NCBI RefSeq assembly: GCF_006874475.1
Contig: NZ_VIRM01000002.1
Coordinates: 1 to 64,000, forward strand
Direction of reading: 5' to 3'
DNA from: Microbispora hainanensis
Lineage (GTDB): Bacteria; Actinomycetota; Actinomycetes; Streptosporangiales; Streptosporangiaceae
DNA length: 64,000 nt
Shown here: piece after piece, positions 34,459 to 43,463 of the stretch
Position numbering within the stretch: position 1 is the stretch's first letter
Layout: the number at the start of each line of letters is the position of its first letter
Notes under the pieces: model-generated
Database searches by the model: none
The model's input: only the letters and a program-made list of their open reading frames with translations
What the model was told of the DNA's origin: nothing
Translations under genes and position numbers: made by a program

Positions 34459-34902
34459 GTGCGCACGTTCTCACCGAAGCCCAACGACGTCGAACGTCAG
34501 TGGTACGTCATCGACGCGACCGACGTCGTGCTCGGCCGGCTGGCCAGCCAGGTGGCGACCCTGCTCCGCGGGAAGCACAAGCCGATCTTCGCTCCGCATG
34601 TCGACACGGGTGACTTCGTCATCGTCATCAACGCCGACAAGATCGCCCTGACCGGCAACAAGCTCGAGCAGAAGAAGGCGTACCGCCACTCGGGTTACCC
34701 CGGCGGTCTGCGCTCCGTCAGCTACGGCGAGCTCATGGAGAAGCGTCCGGACCGGGCCGTCGAGAAGGCCGTCCGTGGCATGCTTCCCAAGAACGCCCTG
34801 GGCCGGAAGATGGCCAAGAAGCTCAAGGTCTACGCCGGCGCCGAGCACCCGCACCAGGCCCAGCAGCCGGTGCCCTTCCAGATCACCCAGATCGCCCAGT
34901 AA
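34459..34902 (+). CDS. rplM: 50S ribosomal protein L13
   Basis: The 147-aa L13 begins [19 protein letters not shown] and contains [19 protein letters not shown]. The GTG at 34459 fits the family; longer frames upstream run through the leader. It is 30 nt ahead of rpsI. Confidence 0.96.
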   Translation: MRTFSPKPNDVERQWYVIDATDVVLGRLASQVATLLRGKHKPIFAPHVDTGDFVIVINADKIALTGNKLEQKKAYRHSGYPGGLRSVSYGELMEKRPDRAVEKAVRGMLPKNALGRKMAKKLKVYAGAEHPHQAQQPVPFQITQIAQ

Positions 34903-34932
34903 TCGCGAGCCAGGAAAGTTAAGAGGAGAACC

Positions 34933-35454
34933 GTGGCCGAGCCCACCGGTATCGAGACGCTCGTCGAGGGCGAGCCGGAAGACTACTCCCCGGAGGAGTT
35001 CCCCTCCGAGTACACCACCGAGTCGGCCCCCGCCGGCGAGGGCGCCGTGCGCAAGCCCGTCACCACGGGCAACTCGTACGGCACCGGCCGCCGCAAGGAG
35101 GCCATCGCCCGTGTCCGCATCGTGCCGGGCACCGGCAAGTGGACGATCAACGGCCGCTCGCTGGACAGCTACTTCCCGAACAAGGTCCACCAGCAGCTGA
35201 TCAACGAGCCGTTCGTCGTGCTCGGCGCCGAGGACGCGTTCGACGTCATCGCCCGCATCGACGGCGGCGGCGTGACCGGCCAGGCCGGTGCGCTGCGCAT
35301 GGGCCTGTCCCGCGCGCTCGCCGCTCTGGACGCCGAGGTCAACCGCCCGCCGCTGAAGAAGGCCGGCTTCCTCACCCGTGACGCCCGCGCCACGGAGCGG
35401 AAGAAGTACGGCCTCAAGAAGGCCCGTAAGGCTCCGCAGTACAGCAAGCGTTAA
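34933..35454 (+). CDS. rpsI: 30S ribosomal protein S9
   Basis: The 173-aa S9 has an acidic N-terminal extension of about 40 residues before the conserved [16 protein letters not shown] core. It ends in the usual [12 protein letters not shown] tail that reaches the P-site tRNA. GAGGAGA site before the GTG. The stop overlaps the glmM ATG by 1 nt. Confidence 0.96.
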   Translation: MAEPTGIETLVEGEPEDYSPEEFPSEYTTESAPAGEGAVRKPVTTGNSYGTGRRKEAIARVRIVPGTGKWTINGRSLDSYFPNKVHQQLINEPFVVLGAEDAFDVIARIDGGGVTGQAGALRMGLSRALAALDAEVNRPPLKKAGFLTRDARATERKKYGLKKARKAPQYSKR

Positions 35455-36839
35455 TGTCGCGGAACCCCGTAGGCGCCCCCTCCCGGGGGCGCCTCTTCGG
35501 CACCGACGGGGTACGTGGGGTCGCCGGGCGCGACCTCACCGCGGAACTGGCCATGGACCTGTCCGTGGCCGCCGCGCACGTGCTCGGCGACGCCGGGGCG
35601 TTCCACGCCAGCGTCGGGCGGCGCGGCCGCCCGATCGCCGTCGTAGGCCGGGACCCGCGGGCTTCAGGAGAGTTCCTGGAGGCCGCCGTGGTCGCCGGCC
35701 TCGCGTCTTCTGGCGTGGACGTGCTGCGGCTCGGCGTGCTGCCCACCCCCGCGGTCGCGTATCTGACCAACGCGCTGGGAGCCGACCTCGGCGTCATGCT
35801 CTCCGCGTCGCACAACCCCGCGCCGGACAACGGCATCAAGTTCTTCAGCCGGGGCGGCTACAAGCTGCCCGACGCGGTGGAGAACGAGATCGAGCAACGG
35901 CTCGGGGAGAAATGGGACCGCCCGGTCGGCGCGTCCGTCGGCCGGGTCCGTGAGGCGTACGGCGAGGCCGATCGATACGTCTCCCACCTGCTGACCACGC
36001 TGCCCCACCGCCTCGACGGGCTGCGGGTCGTCGTCGACTGCGCGCACGGCGCGGCGCACATGGTCGCCCCGGAGGCGCTGCTGCGCGCCGGAGCGGTCGT
36101 GGAGACCATCGGCGCCGCCCCTGACGGGCTGAACATCAACGACGGCGTGGGCTCGACCCACCTGGCCGTCCTACGGGAGGCCGTCGTCGGAAGCGGCGCC
36201 GACCTCGGCATCGCCTACGACGGCGACGCCGATCGTTGCCTGGCGGTCACCGGCGCGGGCGAGGAGGTCGACGGCGACCAGATCATGGCGATCCTGGCGC
36301 TGTCGATGCAGTCCGACGGCCGCCTCGCCAAGGACACGGTCGTCGCGACGGTCATGTCCAACCTGGGGTTCAAGCTCGCCCTCCGGGAGGCCGGGCTGTC
36401 CGTGGTGGAGACCGCGGTCGGCGACCGGTATGTCCTGGAGGCGATGCAGGACGGCGGCTACACCCTCGGCGGTGAGCAGTCCGGTCATGTGATCATGCTG
36501 GACCACGCCACGACCGGGGACGGCCTGCTGACCTCGCTCCACCTGATGGCCGAGGTGGCCCGGCAGGGCCGTTCCCTCGCCGACCTCGCGTCGGTGATGA
36601 CGAAGCTGCCGCAGGTGCTCGTCAACGTCAGGGACGTCGCCAAGGCGAAGGCCTCCGACCCCGCGCTGCGGGCGGCCGTGGCCGAGTCGGAGGCCGAACT
36701 CGGGGAGACCGGCCGCGTGCTGATCCGCCCGAGCGGCACCGAGCCGATGATCCGGGTCATGGTCGAGGCCGAGTCGCACGACCAGGCCAAGGCCGTGGCG
36801 GACCGCCTCGCGGACGTCGTCCGCAGAGTCTGCGTCTGA
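35454..36839 (+). CDS. glmM: Phosphoglucosamine mutase
   Basis: The 461-aa enzyme converts glucosamine-6-phosphate to glucosamine-1-phosphate for peptidoglycan precursor synthesis. The phosphoserine is Ser119 in SASHNP. The metal loop is DGDAD at residues 256-260. The C-terminal phosphate-binding [15 protein letters not shown] is intact. It is translationally coupled to rpsI. Confidence 0.97.
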   Translation: MSRNPVGAPSRGRLFGTDGVRGVAGRDLTAELAMDLSVAAAHVLGDAGAFHASVGRRGRPIAVVGRDPRASGEFLEAAVVAGLASSGVDVLRLGVLPTPAVAYLTNALGADLGVMLSASHNPAPDNGIKFFSRGGYKLPDAVENEIEQRLGEKWDRPVGASVGRVREAYGEADRYVSHLLTTLPHRLDGLRVVVDCAHGAAHMVAPEALLRAGAVVETIGAAPDGLNINDGVGSTHLAVLREAVVGSGADLGIAYDGDADRCLAVTGAGEEVDGDQIMAILALSMQSDGRLAKDTVVATVMSNLGFKLALREAGLSVVETAVGDRYVLEAMQDGGYTLGGEQSGHVIMLDHATTGDGLLTSLHLMAEVARQGRSLADLASVMTKLPQVLVNVRDVAKAKASDPALRAAVAESEAELGETGRVLIRPSGTEPMIRVMVEAESHDQAKAVADRLADVVRRVCV

Positions 36840-36853
36840 CGCGCGTCACCAGT

Positions 36854-36899
36854 CAATAAGGAACCCCGCCGGGTGCGTGCCCGGCGGGGTTCCTTATTG
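36854..36899. terminator. 20-bp perfect stem terminator after glmM
   Basis: 36854-36873 and 36880-36899 are perfect inverted copies with a 6-nt loop. The GC-rich inner stem is flanked by an A/T-rich outer stem (CAATAAGG/CCTTATTG), so it could work for either strand. Confidence 0.85.
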
Positions 36900-36941
36900 G
36901 AAGTGCTTCTCAATTACGTAATGTGCGCGTAACACTGATTT

Positions 36942-39728
36942 ATGTCGTATTTGACCGGTGTTCCGACGGGGGCGTTAAGGGGGCGTGACAAGGAGTCGGA
37001 CGCGCTGCGCGCGCTCGTGGACCGGGCCGGGACCGGTGCGGGCGGGTGCCTGCTCCTGCTCGGCGGCCCGGGTGCGGGCAAGACCGCGCTGCTCGACCTC
37101 GCCGCCGCGTACGCGGCCGCTGCTTCGGACGGGCAGGGGTTTCTCGTGCTCCGCACTCAGGGGGTCAGAGGCGAGACCCACTTGCCGTACGCCGGGCTGC
37201 ACGCCCTGCTCCACCCGCTCGAAGACCGGCTGGACACGTCGGCGGCCGACATGCGGATGCTCGCCGAGGCGCTCTGCACCGGCGTCGCCCCGGGCGGCCT
37301 GGTGCTGCCCGCCGCGCTGCTGCGGCTCCTGCGGACCGCCGGACGCCCGGTGCTGGTGTGCGCCGACGACCTCCAGTGGCTCGACGCCCCCAGCCGGGAG
37401 GCGATCTGTTTCGTGGCGCGCCGGGCCGCCGCGGCCCCCGTCGCTGTGCTGCTCGCCTCCGGGGAACCGGGCACCGCCCCCGGCGACCTGCCCCCGCTGC
37501 CGCTCGCCCCGCTCGACGAGCGGGCGTCCTGCCGGGTGCTCGACGACCTCGTCCCCGACGGTCTCCCGGGCGACCTGCGTACGGCGCTGGTGCGGGCGGC
37601 CCGGGGCAACCCGCTCGCGCTGGCCGAGCTCGCCGGCTCGCTGACCGGCGCGCACCGCACGGGCGCGGCGCCGCCGCCCGAGACGCCGCCACGCGCCGGA
37701 CGGCTGTGGCGGGCGTACGCCGACCGGCTCCGCGGCCTGCCCGCCGACACGGCCGACCTCGTCCTGCTCATCGCGGCCGATCCCGGCATCGACGCCGCCA
37801 CGCTGGTGCGCGCTGCGGAGTCGCGGTGCGGGCTCGCGCCCCTGGAGGCGGCGGAGACCGCGGGCGTCGTCGCCGAGACTCCGGACGGCGGCTTCGACCT
37901 GGCCGACCCGATCCTGCGGCACGTCGCATACGCCGAGGCGTCCCTCGCCCGGCGGCGGGCCGCCCACCGCCTGCTGGCACGCCTCTACGACGGTGTTCCC
38001 GGCGGGGAGCACCAGCGGCTGCGGCGGGCCTGGCACCGCGCCGCCGCTCTCGACGAGCCCGCCGAGCACCTGGCCGAAGACCTCGTACGCGCGCTCGCGG
38101 CGGCGCTGAAGGCCGCGGCGAAGGCGACGGCGTTCCCCGAGCCGTTCCGCGTCCTCGAACGGGCGGCCGAGCTCACCGGGCACGGCGAGGCCAAGGCCGC
38201 ACGGCTGGCCGCGGCCGCCCGGCACGCCTGGCAGGCCGGGCGGCCGCAGCGGGCGAGGTCGCTGCTGTCCCGGGTCGACACGCTCGCGGCCGGCTCCGAG
38301 GTGCGCGGTCGCGCCGAACTGGTCAGGGGCAGCCTGGAGCTGCGCGCAGGCACGACCGGCAGCGCCTGCGACACGCTGCTCGCCGCCGCGGAGCGGCTGC
38401 TGCGCACCGACCGCGAGCAGGCCGTGCGCGCGCTCGTGCGGGCGGGCGAGGCGAGCTACCTGGCGGGGGACAACCGCCGGTTCCTGGCGATCGCGCGGCG
38501 GGCCGAGACCCTGCGGCGGCCCGACGACGACCACGTCACACGGCTGGCGCTGGAGTATCTCGGGGGCATGGCCGCCACCTTCCGGGGCCGCCACCGTGAG
38601 GCGACCGCCTCGCTGCGCCGCGTCGTCACCGGCGTGACGGCGCCGCCCTCGGCCGGCAGCCCTTCGGCGCTCGTGTGGGGCGGAGTGGCGCACCTCCTGC
38701 TCGGCAACGGCGCGGAGGCGCTCACGCTGGCGTCCCGGGCGGTCGAGATGGCGCGTGCCCACGGCGCGGTCGCCAGCATGCCGCAGATGCTGGAGATCCT
38801 GATCCAGGCCCAGCTCTGGAGCGGCCGTTATGACGCGGTCGCGGCCAACGCCATGGACGGCCTGCGCCTGGCGCAGGAGACGGGCCGGGCCACCAGCGGC
38901 GCGCAGCATCTCGCCTGGCTCGCCTTCACCGCCGCCGTCGCGGGAGACGAGGAGACCTGTGTCCTGCGGGCGGCGCGGGCCGTCGAGCTGGCCAACGCCC
39001 ACGGCGTCAGCGTGGCCGAGGCGCTCGGCACGCTGGCCCTGGCCCATCTGGACGTCGCGGCGAACCGTCACGCCGACGCCGTGAACCGGCTGCGCACGGT
39101 TGCCCATACGGGTGACCCCCTCGTCGTGCGGGTGATGGCGACGCCGCTGCTCGTCGAGAGCGCCGTACGCACCGGAGACATCGCGCAGGCGAGGGACGCG
39201 CTGGTCATGCTGGACCGCTGGGCCGACAGCACCCGCGACCCCGACCGGCTGGCGCTGGCGGCCCGGTGCCACGCGCTGCTCGCGCCCCCGGCCGAGGCGG
39301 GGGAGCGCTTCTCCGAGGCGCTTGAGCTGCACCGTCAGGGGGCGTGCGCGTTCGAGACCGCGCGCACGCGGCTGCTGTACGGCGGCATGCTGCGGCGGTC
39401 GCGCCGCCCCGGCGCGGCCCGCGAGCACCTGCACGGCGCCCTGGAGACGTTCGAGCGGTACGGCGCCCGCCTGTGGAGCGAGCACGCCCGCGCGGAGCTG
39501 CGCGCGGCCGGGGAGTCGGTGCGGCCCTCGGGTTCCCGCTCGGAGGCCGGCCGGCTGCTCACGGCACAGCAGTTCCAGATCGCCACCCTGGTGGCGGAGG
39601 GCGCGACGAACCGCGAGGTGGCGGCCCGGCTGTTCATCAGCCCGCGCACGGTGGAGCATCACCTGCGCAACATCTTCGCCAGGCTCGGCGTGCGCTCCCG
39701 GGTCGAGCTGACCCGCCTTCTGTACTGA
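36942..39728 (+). CDS. LAL-type LuxR regulator with AAA ATPase domain
   Basis: The 928-aa protein has an N-terminal ATPase: Walker A GGPGAGKT at residues 41-48, and a Walker B-like VLVCADDLQWLD near 137-148. A long alpha-helical (TPR-like) middle follows. A LuxR helix-turn-helix covers the last 56 residues (LTAQQFQIATLVAEGATNREVAARLF, RTVEHHLRNIF). There is no ribosome site; TAACAC at 36930-36935 lies 6 nt before the ATG, suggesting leaderless mRNA. A palindrome ATTACGTAAT is at 36913-36922. The secreted polyester hydrolase gene downstream on the same strand is a possible target. Confidence 0.92.
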   Translation: MSYLTGVPTGALRGRDKESDALRALVDRAGTGAGGCLLLLGGPGAGKTALLDLAAAYAAAASDGQGFLVLRTQGVRGETHLPYAGLHALLHPLEDRLDTSAADMRMLAEALCTGVAPGGLVLPAALLRLLRTAGRPVLVCADDLQWLDAPSREAICFVARRAAAAPVAVLLASGEPGTAPGDLPPLPLAPLDERASCRVLDDLVPDGLPGDLRTALVRAARGNPLALAELAGSLTGAHRTGAAPPPETPPRAGRLWRAYADRLRGLPADTADLVLLIAADPGIDAATLVRAAESRCGLAPLEAAETAGVVAETPDGGFDLADPILRHVAYAEASLARRRAAHRLLARLYDGVPGGEHQRLRRAWHRAAALDEPAEHLAEDLVRALAAALKAAAKATAFPEPFRVLERAAELTGHGEAKAARLAAAARHAWQAGRPQRARSLLSRVDTLAAGSEVRGRAELVRGSLELRAGTTGSACDTLLAAAERLLRTDREQAVRALVRAGEASYLAGDNRRFLAIARRAETLRRPDDDHVTRLALEYLGGMAATFRGRHREATASLRRVVTGVTAPPSAGSPSALVWGGVAHLLLGNGAEALTLASRAVEMARAHGAVASMPQMLEILIQAQLWSGRYDAVAANAMDGLRLAQETGRATSGAQHLAWLAFTAAVAGDEETCVLRAARAVELANAHGVSVAEALGTLALAHLDVAANRHADAVNRLRTVAHTGDPLVVRVMATPLLVESAVRTGDIAQARDALVMLDRWADSTRDPDRLALAARCHALLAPPAEAGERFSEALELHRQGACAFETARTRLLYGGMLRRSRRPGAAREHLHGALETFERYGARLWSEHARAELRAAGESVRPSGSRSEAGRLLTAQQFQIATLVAEGATNREVAARLFISPRTVEHHLRNIFARLGVRSRVELTRLLY

Positions 39729-39866
39729 GGAGGGTGCGTGGCGGCGGCCGGTGATTTCACCGATGCGCGTGCGGCGTCGGCGGCGCGACAGTGACGACGG
39801 TCAAACCGTTCGCGGGAACGGGCCCGTGTGGCCGTTCCCACTCCTCCCCCCAAGGAGTGCACCGAC

Positions 39867-40757
39867 GTGCCGACACACTCCCCAACCCTGCTTCTGCGAC
39901 GCCTGTCCTCCGCGGTCACGACGCTGGCGCTCGTCGTGCTGCTCGCACTGGCCGGCGGCCTCCTCACCGCTCCCGCCGCCCACGCCGCCGTACACGGCCC
40001 CGACCCCACCGACGCGCTGCTGGAGGCGTCGCGCGGGCCGTACGCGACCGCGCAGGTCGACGTGTCGTCGCTGCTCGTGAGCGGTTTCGGCGGCGGGACC
40101 ATCTACTATCCGACCACCACGTCCGAGGGGACGTTCGGCGGCGTGGCCATCGCCCCCGGTTACACGGCCGACAAGTCGAGCCTCGCGTGGCTGGCCGCCC
40201 GGCTCGCCTCGCACGGCTTCGTGGTGTTCAACATCGACACGCTGACCCGGCTCGACCAGCCCGACAGCCGGGGCAGGCAGCTGCTCGCGGCCCTCGACTA
40301 CCTGACTGAGCGCAGCTCGGTCCGCGGCCGGGTGGACGCGAGCAGGCTCGGCGTGATGGGCCACTCGATGGGCGGCGGCGGCACGCTGGAGGCCGTGGAC
40401 GACCGGCCGTCGCTGCGGGCCGCGGTGCCGCTGACGCCGTGGAACCTCGACAAGACCTGGCCGGGCGTGCAGACCCCGACGCTGATCATCGGCGCGGACA
40501 ACGACACGGTCGCGCCGGTCTCCTCGCACGCGGTGCCCTTCTACACCAGCCTGCCGTCGTCGCTCGACAAGGCATATCTGGAACTGAACAACGCCACCCA
40601 CTTCGCGCCGAACACGACCAACACCACCATCGGCAAGTACGCGGTGGCCTGGATGAAGCGGTTCGTGGACGACGACACCCGCTATGACCGGTTCCTCTGC
40701 CCGGGCCCGAGCCGTGGTCTGACCGTGGAGGAATACCGCAGCACCTGCCCGTTCTGA
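39867..40757 (+). CDS. Secreted polyester hydrolase (cutinase/PETase-like)
   Basis: The 296-aa precursor closely resembles Thermobifida-type cutinases. The signal peptide ends near Ala40 (LTAPAAHA). The mature alpha/beta hydrolase has the nucleophile Ser167 in GHSMGGGG, Asp213 in ADNDT, His245 in ATHFAPN, oxyanion residues Tyr99 and Met168, Trp192, and a C-terminal disulfide Cys278-Cys294. By alignment from memory, Asn241 occupies the place of calcium ligand Asp204 of TfCut2, whereas Asp211 and Glu288 match Asp174 and Glu253. GTG at 39867 is chosen for its AAGGAG site. Esterase activity is likely; polymer degradation is inference. Confidence 0.93.
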   Translation: MPTHSPTLLLRRLSSAVTTLALVVLLALAGGLLTAPAAHAAVHGPDPTDALLEASRGPYATAQVDVSSLLVSGFGGGTIYYPTTTSEGTFGGVAIAPGYTADKSSLAWLAARLASHGFVVFNIDTLTRLDQPDSRGRQLLAALDYLTERSSVRGRVDASRLGVMGHSMGGGGTLEAVDDRPSLRAAVPLTPWNLDKTWPGVQTPTLIIGADNDTVAPVSSHAVPFYTSLPSSLDKAYLELNNATHFAPNTTNTTIGKYAVAWMKRFVDDDTRYDRFLCPGPSRGLTVEEYRSTCPF

Positions 40758-40764
40758 CACACTC

Positions 40765-40800
40765 CGTGACGGCGGCCACCCCCTGGCGGCCGCCGTCACG
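40765..40800 (+). terminator. Terminator after polyester hydrolase
   Basis: A perfect 13-bp stem pairs 40765-40777 with 40788-40800 (CGTGACGGCGGCC and its complement) with a 10-nt loop, 7 nt after the stop. It lies between convergent genes and may serve both. Confidence 0.75.
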
Positions 40801-40804
40801 CATA

Positions 40805-41272
40805 TCACTCGTGTGCTTTGAGCTGGTCGTCCAGCGTCCATATGCCGATGTCGACACCGGCTACCCGTTGCCTGTACATCTCCCGCTCGGTCAGAATGCA
40901 CAGGTCGCCCAGGCCGAGCCCGCTCATGGCGTGGTCGGCCAGTTCGATCCCCGTACCGCCTCCTCCAAGGAGTTCGCGCAGAAAAGGCTCTCCCCATTCG
41001 ACCGTGTGCAGCACCCACGGTGCCTCACCTCTGATGACGAGACCGAGGAGGGCGTGGAGTTTCTGCGCCCTATCACGCCGGTCGTGTCCGTTGCCGAGCT
41101 GCGCGATGTGATTGCCGGTCTCGATGACCGCGGTTACGGGCAGGATGAGATCACATTGTCGGCTCTTCAGTCGTAGTTCGTCCCTGATCTCCCGCAGATG
41201 CTGGTTCTTGCCTGGTATATCGAGGAGATTGCAGAGGATCGACGTATCCACGAATTCTACGCGCCGAGCCAT
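40805..41272 (-). CDS. PIN-domain nuclease-like protein
   Basis: The 155-aa protein carries the acidic residues of a PIN fold: Asp9 in FVDTSIL, Glu51 in VIETGNH, Asp123 in LGDLCIL and Asp148/149 in WTLDDQ. PIN proteins are metal-dependent RNases, often toxins. It directly follows the AAA ATPase gene; a GTG at 41278 overlaps the ATPase stop (GTGA), and the ATG at 41272 is 2 nt past it. No separate antitoxin is visible, so the ATPase is the only evident partner. Confidence 0.82.
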   Translation of the reverse strand: MARRVEFVDTSILCNLLDIPGKNQHLREIRDELRLKSRQCDLILPVTAVIETGNHIAQLGNGHDRRDRAQKLHALLGLVIRGEAPWVLHTVEWGEPFLRELLGGGGTGIELADHAMSGLGLGDLCILTEREMYRQRVAGVDIGIWTLDDQLKAHE

Positions 41273-41274
41273 GA

Positions 41275-42618
41275 TCACCTAAGCCCCATGAGACGGTCGA
41301 ACTCTGAGAAATCGCTACGTCGCTCCTCGTTCAGCAATCCCGCTGTGACGACGGACCCAAGATCGCCTTGCGCCATCAGCCGGGGATACCCGTCCAGTTC
41401 GGGTAGCGGTGTGAGCGTCGACTCCTGCGTCTCCGGGTCCCGGGAACAGACGATGACGGACCTGTGGTCCTCGGCGGACAGCCCCGACAGCAAGGCTGGA
41501 CTGTGCGTGGTGAAAAGCACCTGTGCACCATCGTCCTTGACCGCCCTGCGTACGAGTTCGAGCGCTTTGCCCGCCTGTGAGGGATGAAGGCCGTTTTCCA
41601 GCTCCTCGATCACCACGGTCACAGGGCGTTCGTGGTCCGGCATGCCACTCAGATCCACGTGCCGGCCACGAGTGATCAACGTGGTCGCGATGGCCATGAA
41701 GCGCAGAAGACCATCACTCATCTCCCGGGCGGGGGTGACGGCCCGGCCTTCGCGAAGTGCGAGCATGACGTCGTTCAGTTCAGACCGGATGACCTCGATG
41801 CCCGTCACTTCATGTTCCACGAGATCCCGAACGAGTTCGACCAATTGCGCGAACTGCTCAGGGTCGCGCTCCTCCATCTGTCCGATCACGGCCGAGAGGT
41901 TTTCGCCGGTACGCCGCAGTCGTACGTCACGCCCTGGCACGTACTGCCGCATCAGGTGAGGCACGGGGTCGAGATGGAAGGCGCCCTGAAGCGCTTGGAT
42001 CAAATCCTTGGCCGCCTGGACGACATGTCGTTCCGTCTCGGTGTCCTGGGCCAGCCGGAGCGGAAGCTGCGTCGTCAGCAGCCGGGTCGCACGGAAGGGT
42101 GCCACTCGGCCCCGTCCTCGGGTTCCCCGGTACCAGGTGGCGTCGATGCTCCCGCTCCCAGGCTCCGGATCACGGGTCGTGAGCAGCTTGTGCCAGATTT
42201 TGGAGGAGGGGTCCTTTGTATTGCGTGGTTTGCCGGACACTCCCGACAGCGTCTCGCTGATGATCTCGGGTTCCGGCCGCACCTGCACGGTAACGTCGAG
42301 ATCAATGAGGGCATAGCCGTTGAGGGCCCGCTCAGGCGACACAACCGTGCAGCCGAGACGGAAGCGGTCGGTTCCATGCGGGGGACAGCCTTCGATTCCT
42401 CCCCGAAGCGGTCCCTCGTCGCCTCGGCGGCTGTCGAGGGCCTCCACGAGGTCGGCGCCTGTTGCCAGCCGAGAAAGCACTTCCAGTCCGTCCAGAGCGT
42501 TGGACTTGCCACTGCTGTTGCGCCCGATGAGCACGGTCATGTCGCCCAACTGCATGACCGAAGAACTGCGGAATGACTTGAACTCGGTCAGGCGGAGTTG
42601 CGCCAGGCGCGGTCTCAT
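41275..42618 (-). CDS. AAA (ABC/OLD-like) ATPase, putative defence protein
   Basis: The 447-aa protein begins with LRLTEFKSFRSS and Walker A GRNSSGKSN at about residues 32-40. The second half has a signature-like MSDGLLRFMAIATTL, Walker B VVIEELENGLHP at 335-346, and an H-loop TTHSP at 370-374. This is the AAA_21/RecF-like layout found in many phage-defence ATPases. No nuclease or TOPRIM domain is visible, so the coupled PIN protein probably supplies the effector. ATG at 42618 is chosen (GGTGGGA upstream); GTG at 42627 is possible. Local GC is lower than in the flanks. Confidence 0.85.
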   Translation of the reverse strand: MRPRLAQLRLTEFKSFRSSSVMQLGDMTVLIGRNSSGKSNALDGLEVLSRLATGADLVEALDSRRGDEGPLRGGIEGCPPHGTDRFRLGCTVVSPERALNGYALIDLDVTVQVRPEPEIISETLSGVSGKPRNTKDPSSKIWHKLLTTRDPEPGSGSIDATWYRGTRGRGRVAPFRATRLLTTQLPLRLAQDTETERHVVQAAKDLIQALQGAFHLDPVPHLMRQYVPGRDVRLRRTGENLSAVIGQMEERDPEQFAQLVELVRDLVEHEVTGIEVIRSELNDVMLALREGRAVTPAREMSDGLLRFMAIATTLITRGRHVDLSGMPDHERPVTVVIEELENGLHPSQAGKALELVRRAVKDDGAQVLFTTHSPALLSGLSAEDHRSVIVCSRDPETQESTLTPLPELDGYPRLMAQGDLGSVVTAGLLNEERRSDFSEFDRLMGLR

Positions 42619-42746
42619 GTGTCCCACCGTAGCGAGAAGGCGGCCCCCGGAGGCATCGTCTGGCGGAGCGGGCCACGATCAAGCTCACGGAAACTTCGCC
42701 GTTCCTCGCAGTGCTCCTCACAGCGACTTAGGACTTACTCGTCTAG

Positions 42747-43463
42747 CTAGTCGTCGCCGGTCAGGGAGAGGGAGCGCAGGCGCTGACCGGTCCAGACGAC
42801 CGCGCCGATCGTGACGATGACCATCGCCGGTACGGCGAAGCCGAGCGTCACCTCGGTGGAGAAGAAGGGCGAGGAGGAGACCTGGTCGGCGAGCGACTGG
42901 GCCCACTGCTGGATGGAGAACTTCCGGGCGCCGGGCACGTAGCCGCCGACCACGCCCTCCCACACCAGGGCGTAGATGACGCCGACCGCGACCGCGTGGC
43001 GGGTGAGGACGCCCAGCAGCAGGAACACCGCGGCGTACGCGACCCCGCCGAACAGCGCCCCGAGCGTGAAGCCGGTCGCGACGCCCGACTCCGAGCCGAC
43101 CAGGAGATAGGCGGAGGCGTAGGTCGAGACGGCCGCGAGCACCGCGACGAGGGAGGCCGCGACCACGAACTTCGTCACCGCGATCACCGGGCGCGAGATC
43201 GGCTTGGCCAGCAGGTGGATGATCGTGCCGTCCTCGATCTCCGGTGCGATCACGCCCGTCCCGGCGATCAGCCCGAGCAGCGGCAGCATCGTGCCGATCG
43301 CGAAGCTCTTCATCAGCAGCACGGCCGTCTGCTCGTCCTGGCCGTTCACCAGCCTGAGCAGCGCGGCGAGCGCGACCAGCGCCACCGGCAGCAGGACCAG
43401 CAGCCAGATCCGCTTGCGCCCGAGCATGGCCCGGTAGGTGATGTCCGCCACCACCGTGTTCAT
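42747..43463 (-). CDS. ABC-2 type transporter permease
   Basis: The 238-aa membrane protein has about six hydrophobic segments, beginning IWLLVLLPVALVALAALL and including the APEIEDGTIIHLLAKPISR loop typical of ABC-2 permeases. Its ATG overlaps the stop of the upstream ATPase gene (ATGA). It is last in a four-gene operon. The substrate is unknown. Confidence 0.88.
   Translation of the reverse strand: MNTVVADITYRAMLGRKRIWLLVLLPVALVALAALLRLVNGQDEQTAVLLMKSFAIGTMLPLLGLIAGTGVIAPEIEDGTIIHLLAKPISRPVIAVTKFVVAASLVAVLAAVSTYASAYLLVGSESGVATGFTLGALFGGVAYAAVFLLLGVLTRHAVAVGVIYALVWEGVVGGYVPGARKFSIQQWAQSLADQVSSSPFFSTEVTLGFAVPAMVIVTIGAVVWTGQRLRSLSLTGDD

Noticed and set aside
36975..39662. 895-codon frame antisense to the LAL regulator
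   Set aside because: Opposite-strand shadow; the plus-strand frame has clear ATPase and LuxR motifs.
40805..41272. Classical VapBC toxin-antitoxin pair
   Set aside because: No small DNA-binding antitoxin gene is adjacent; the only coupled gene is the large ATPase.
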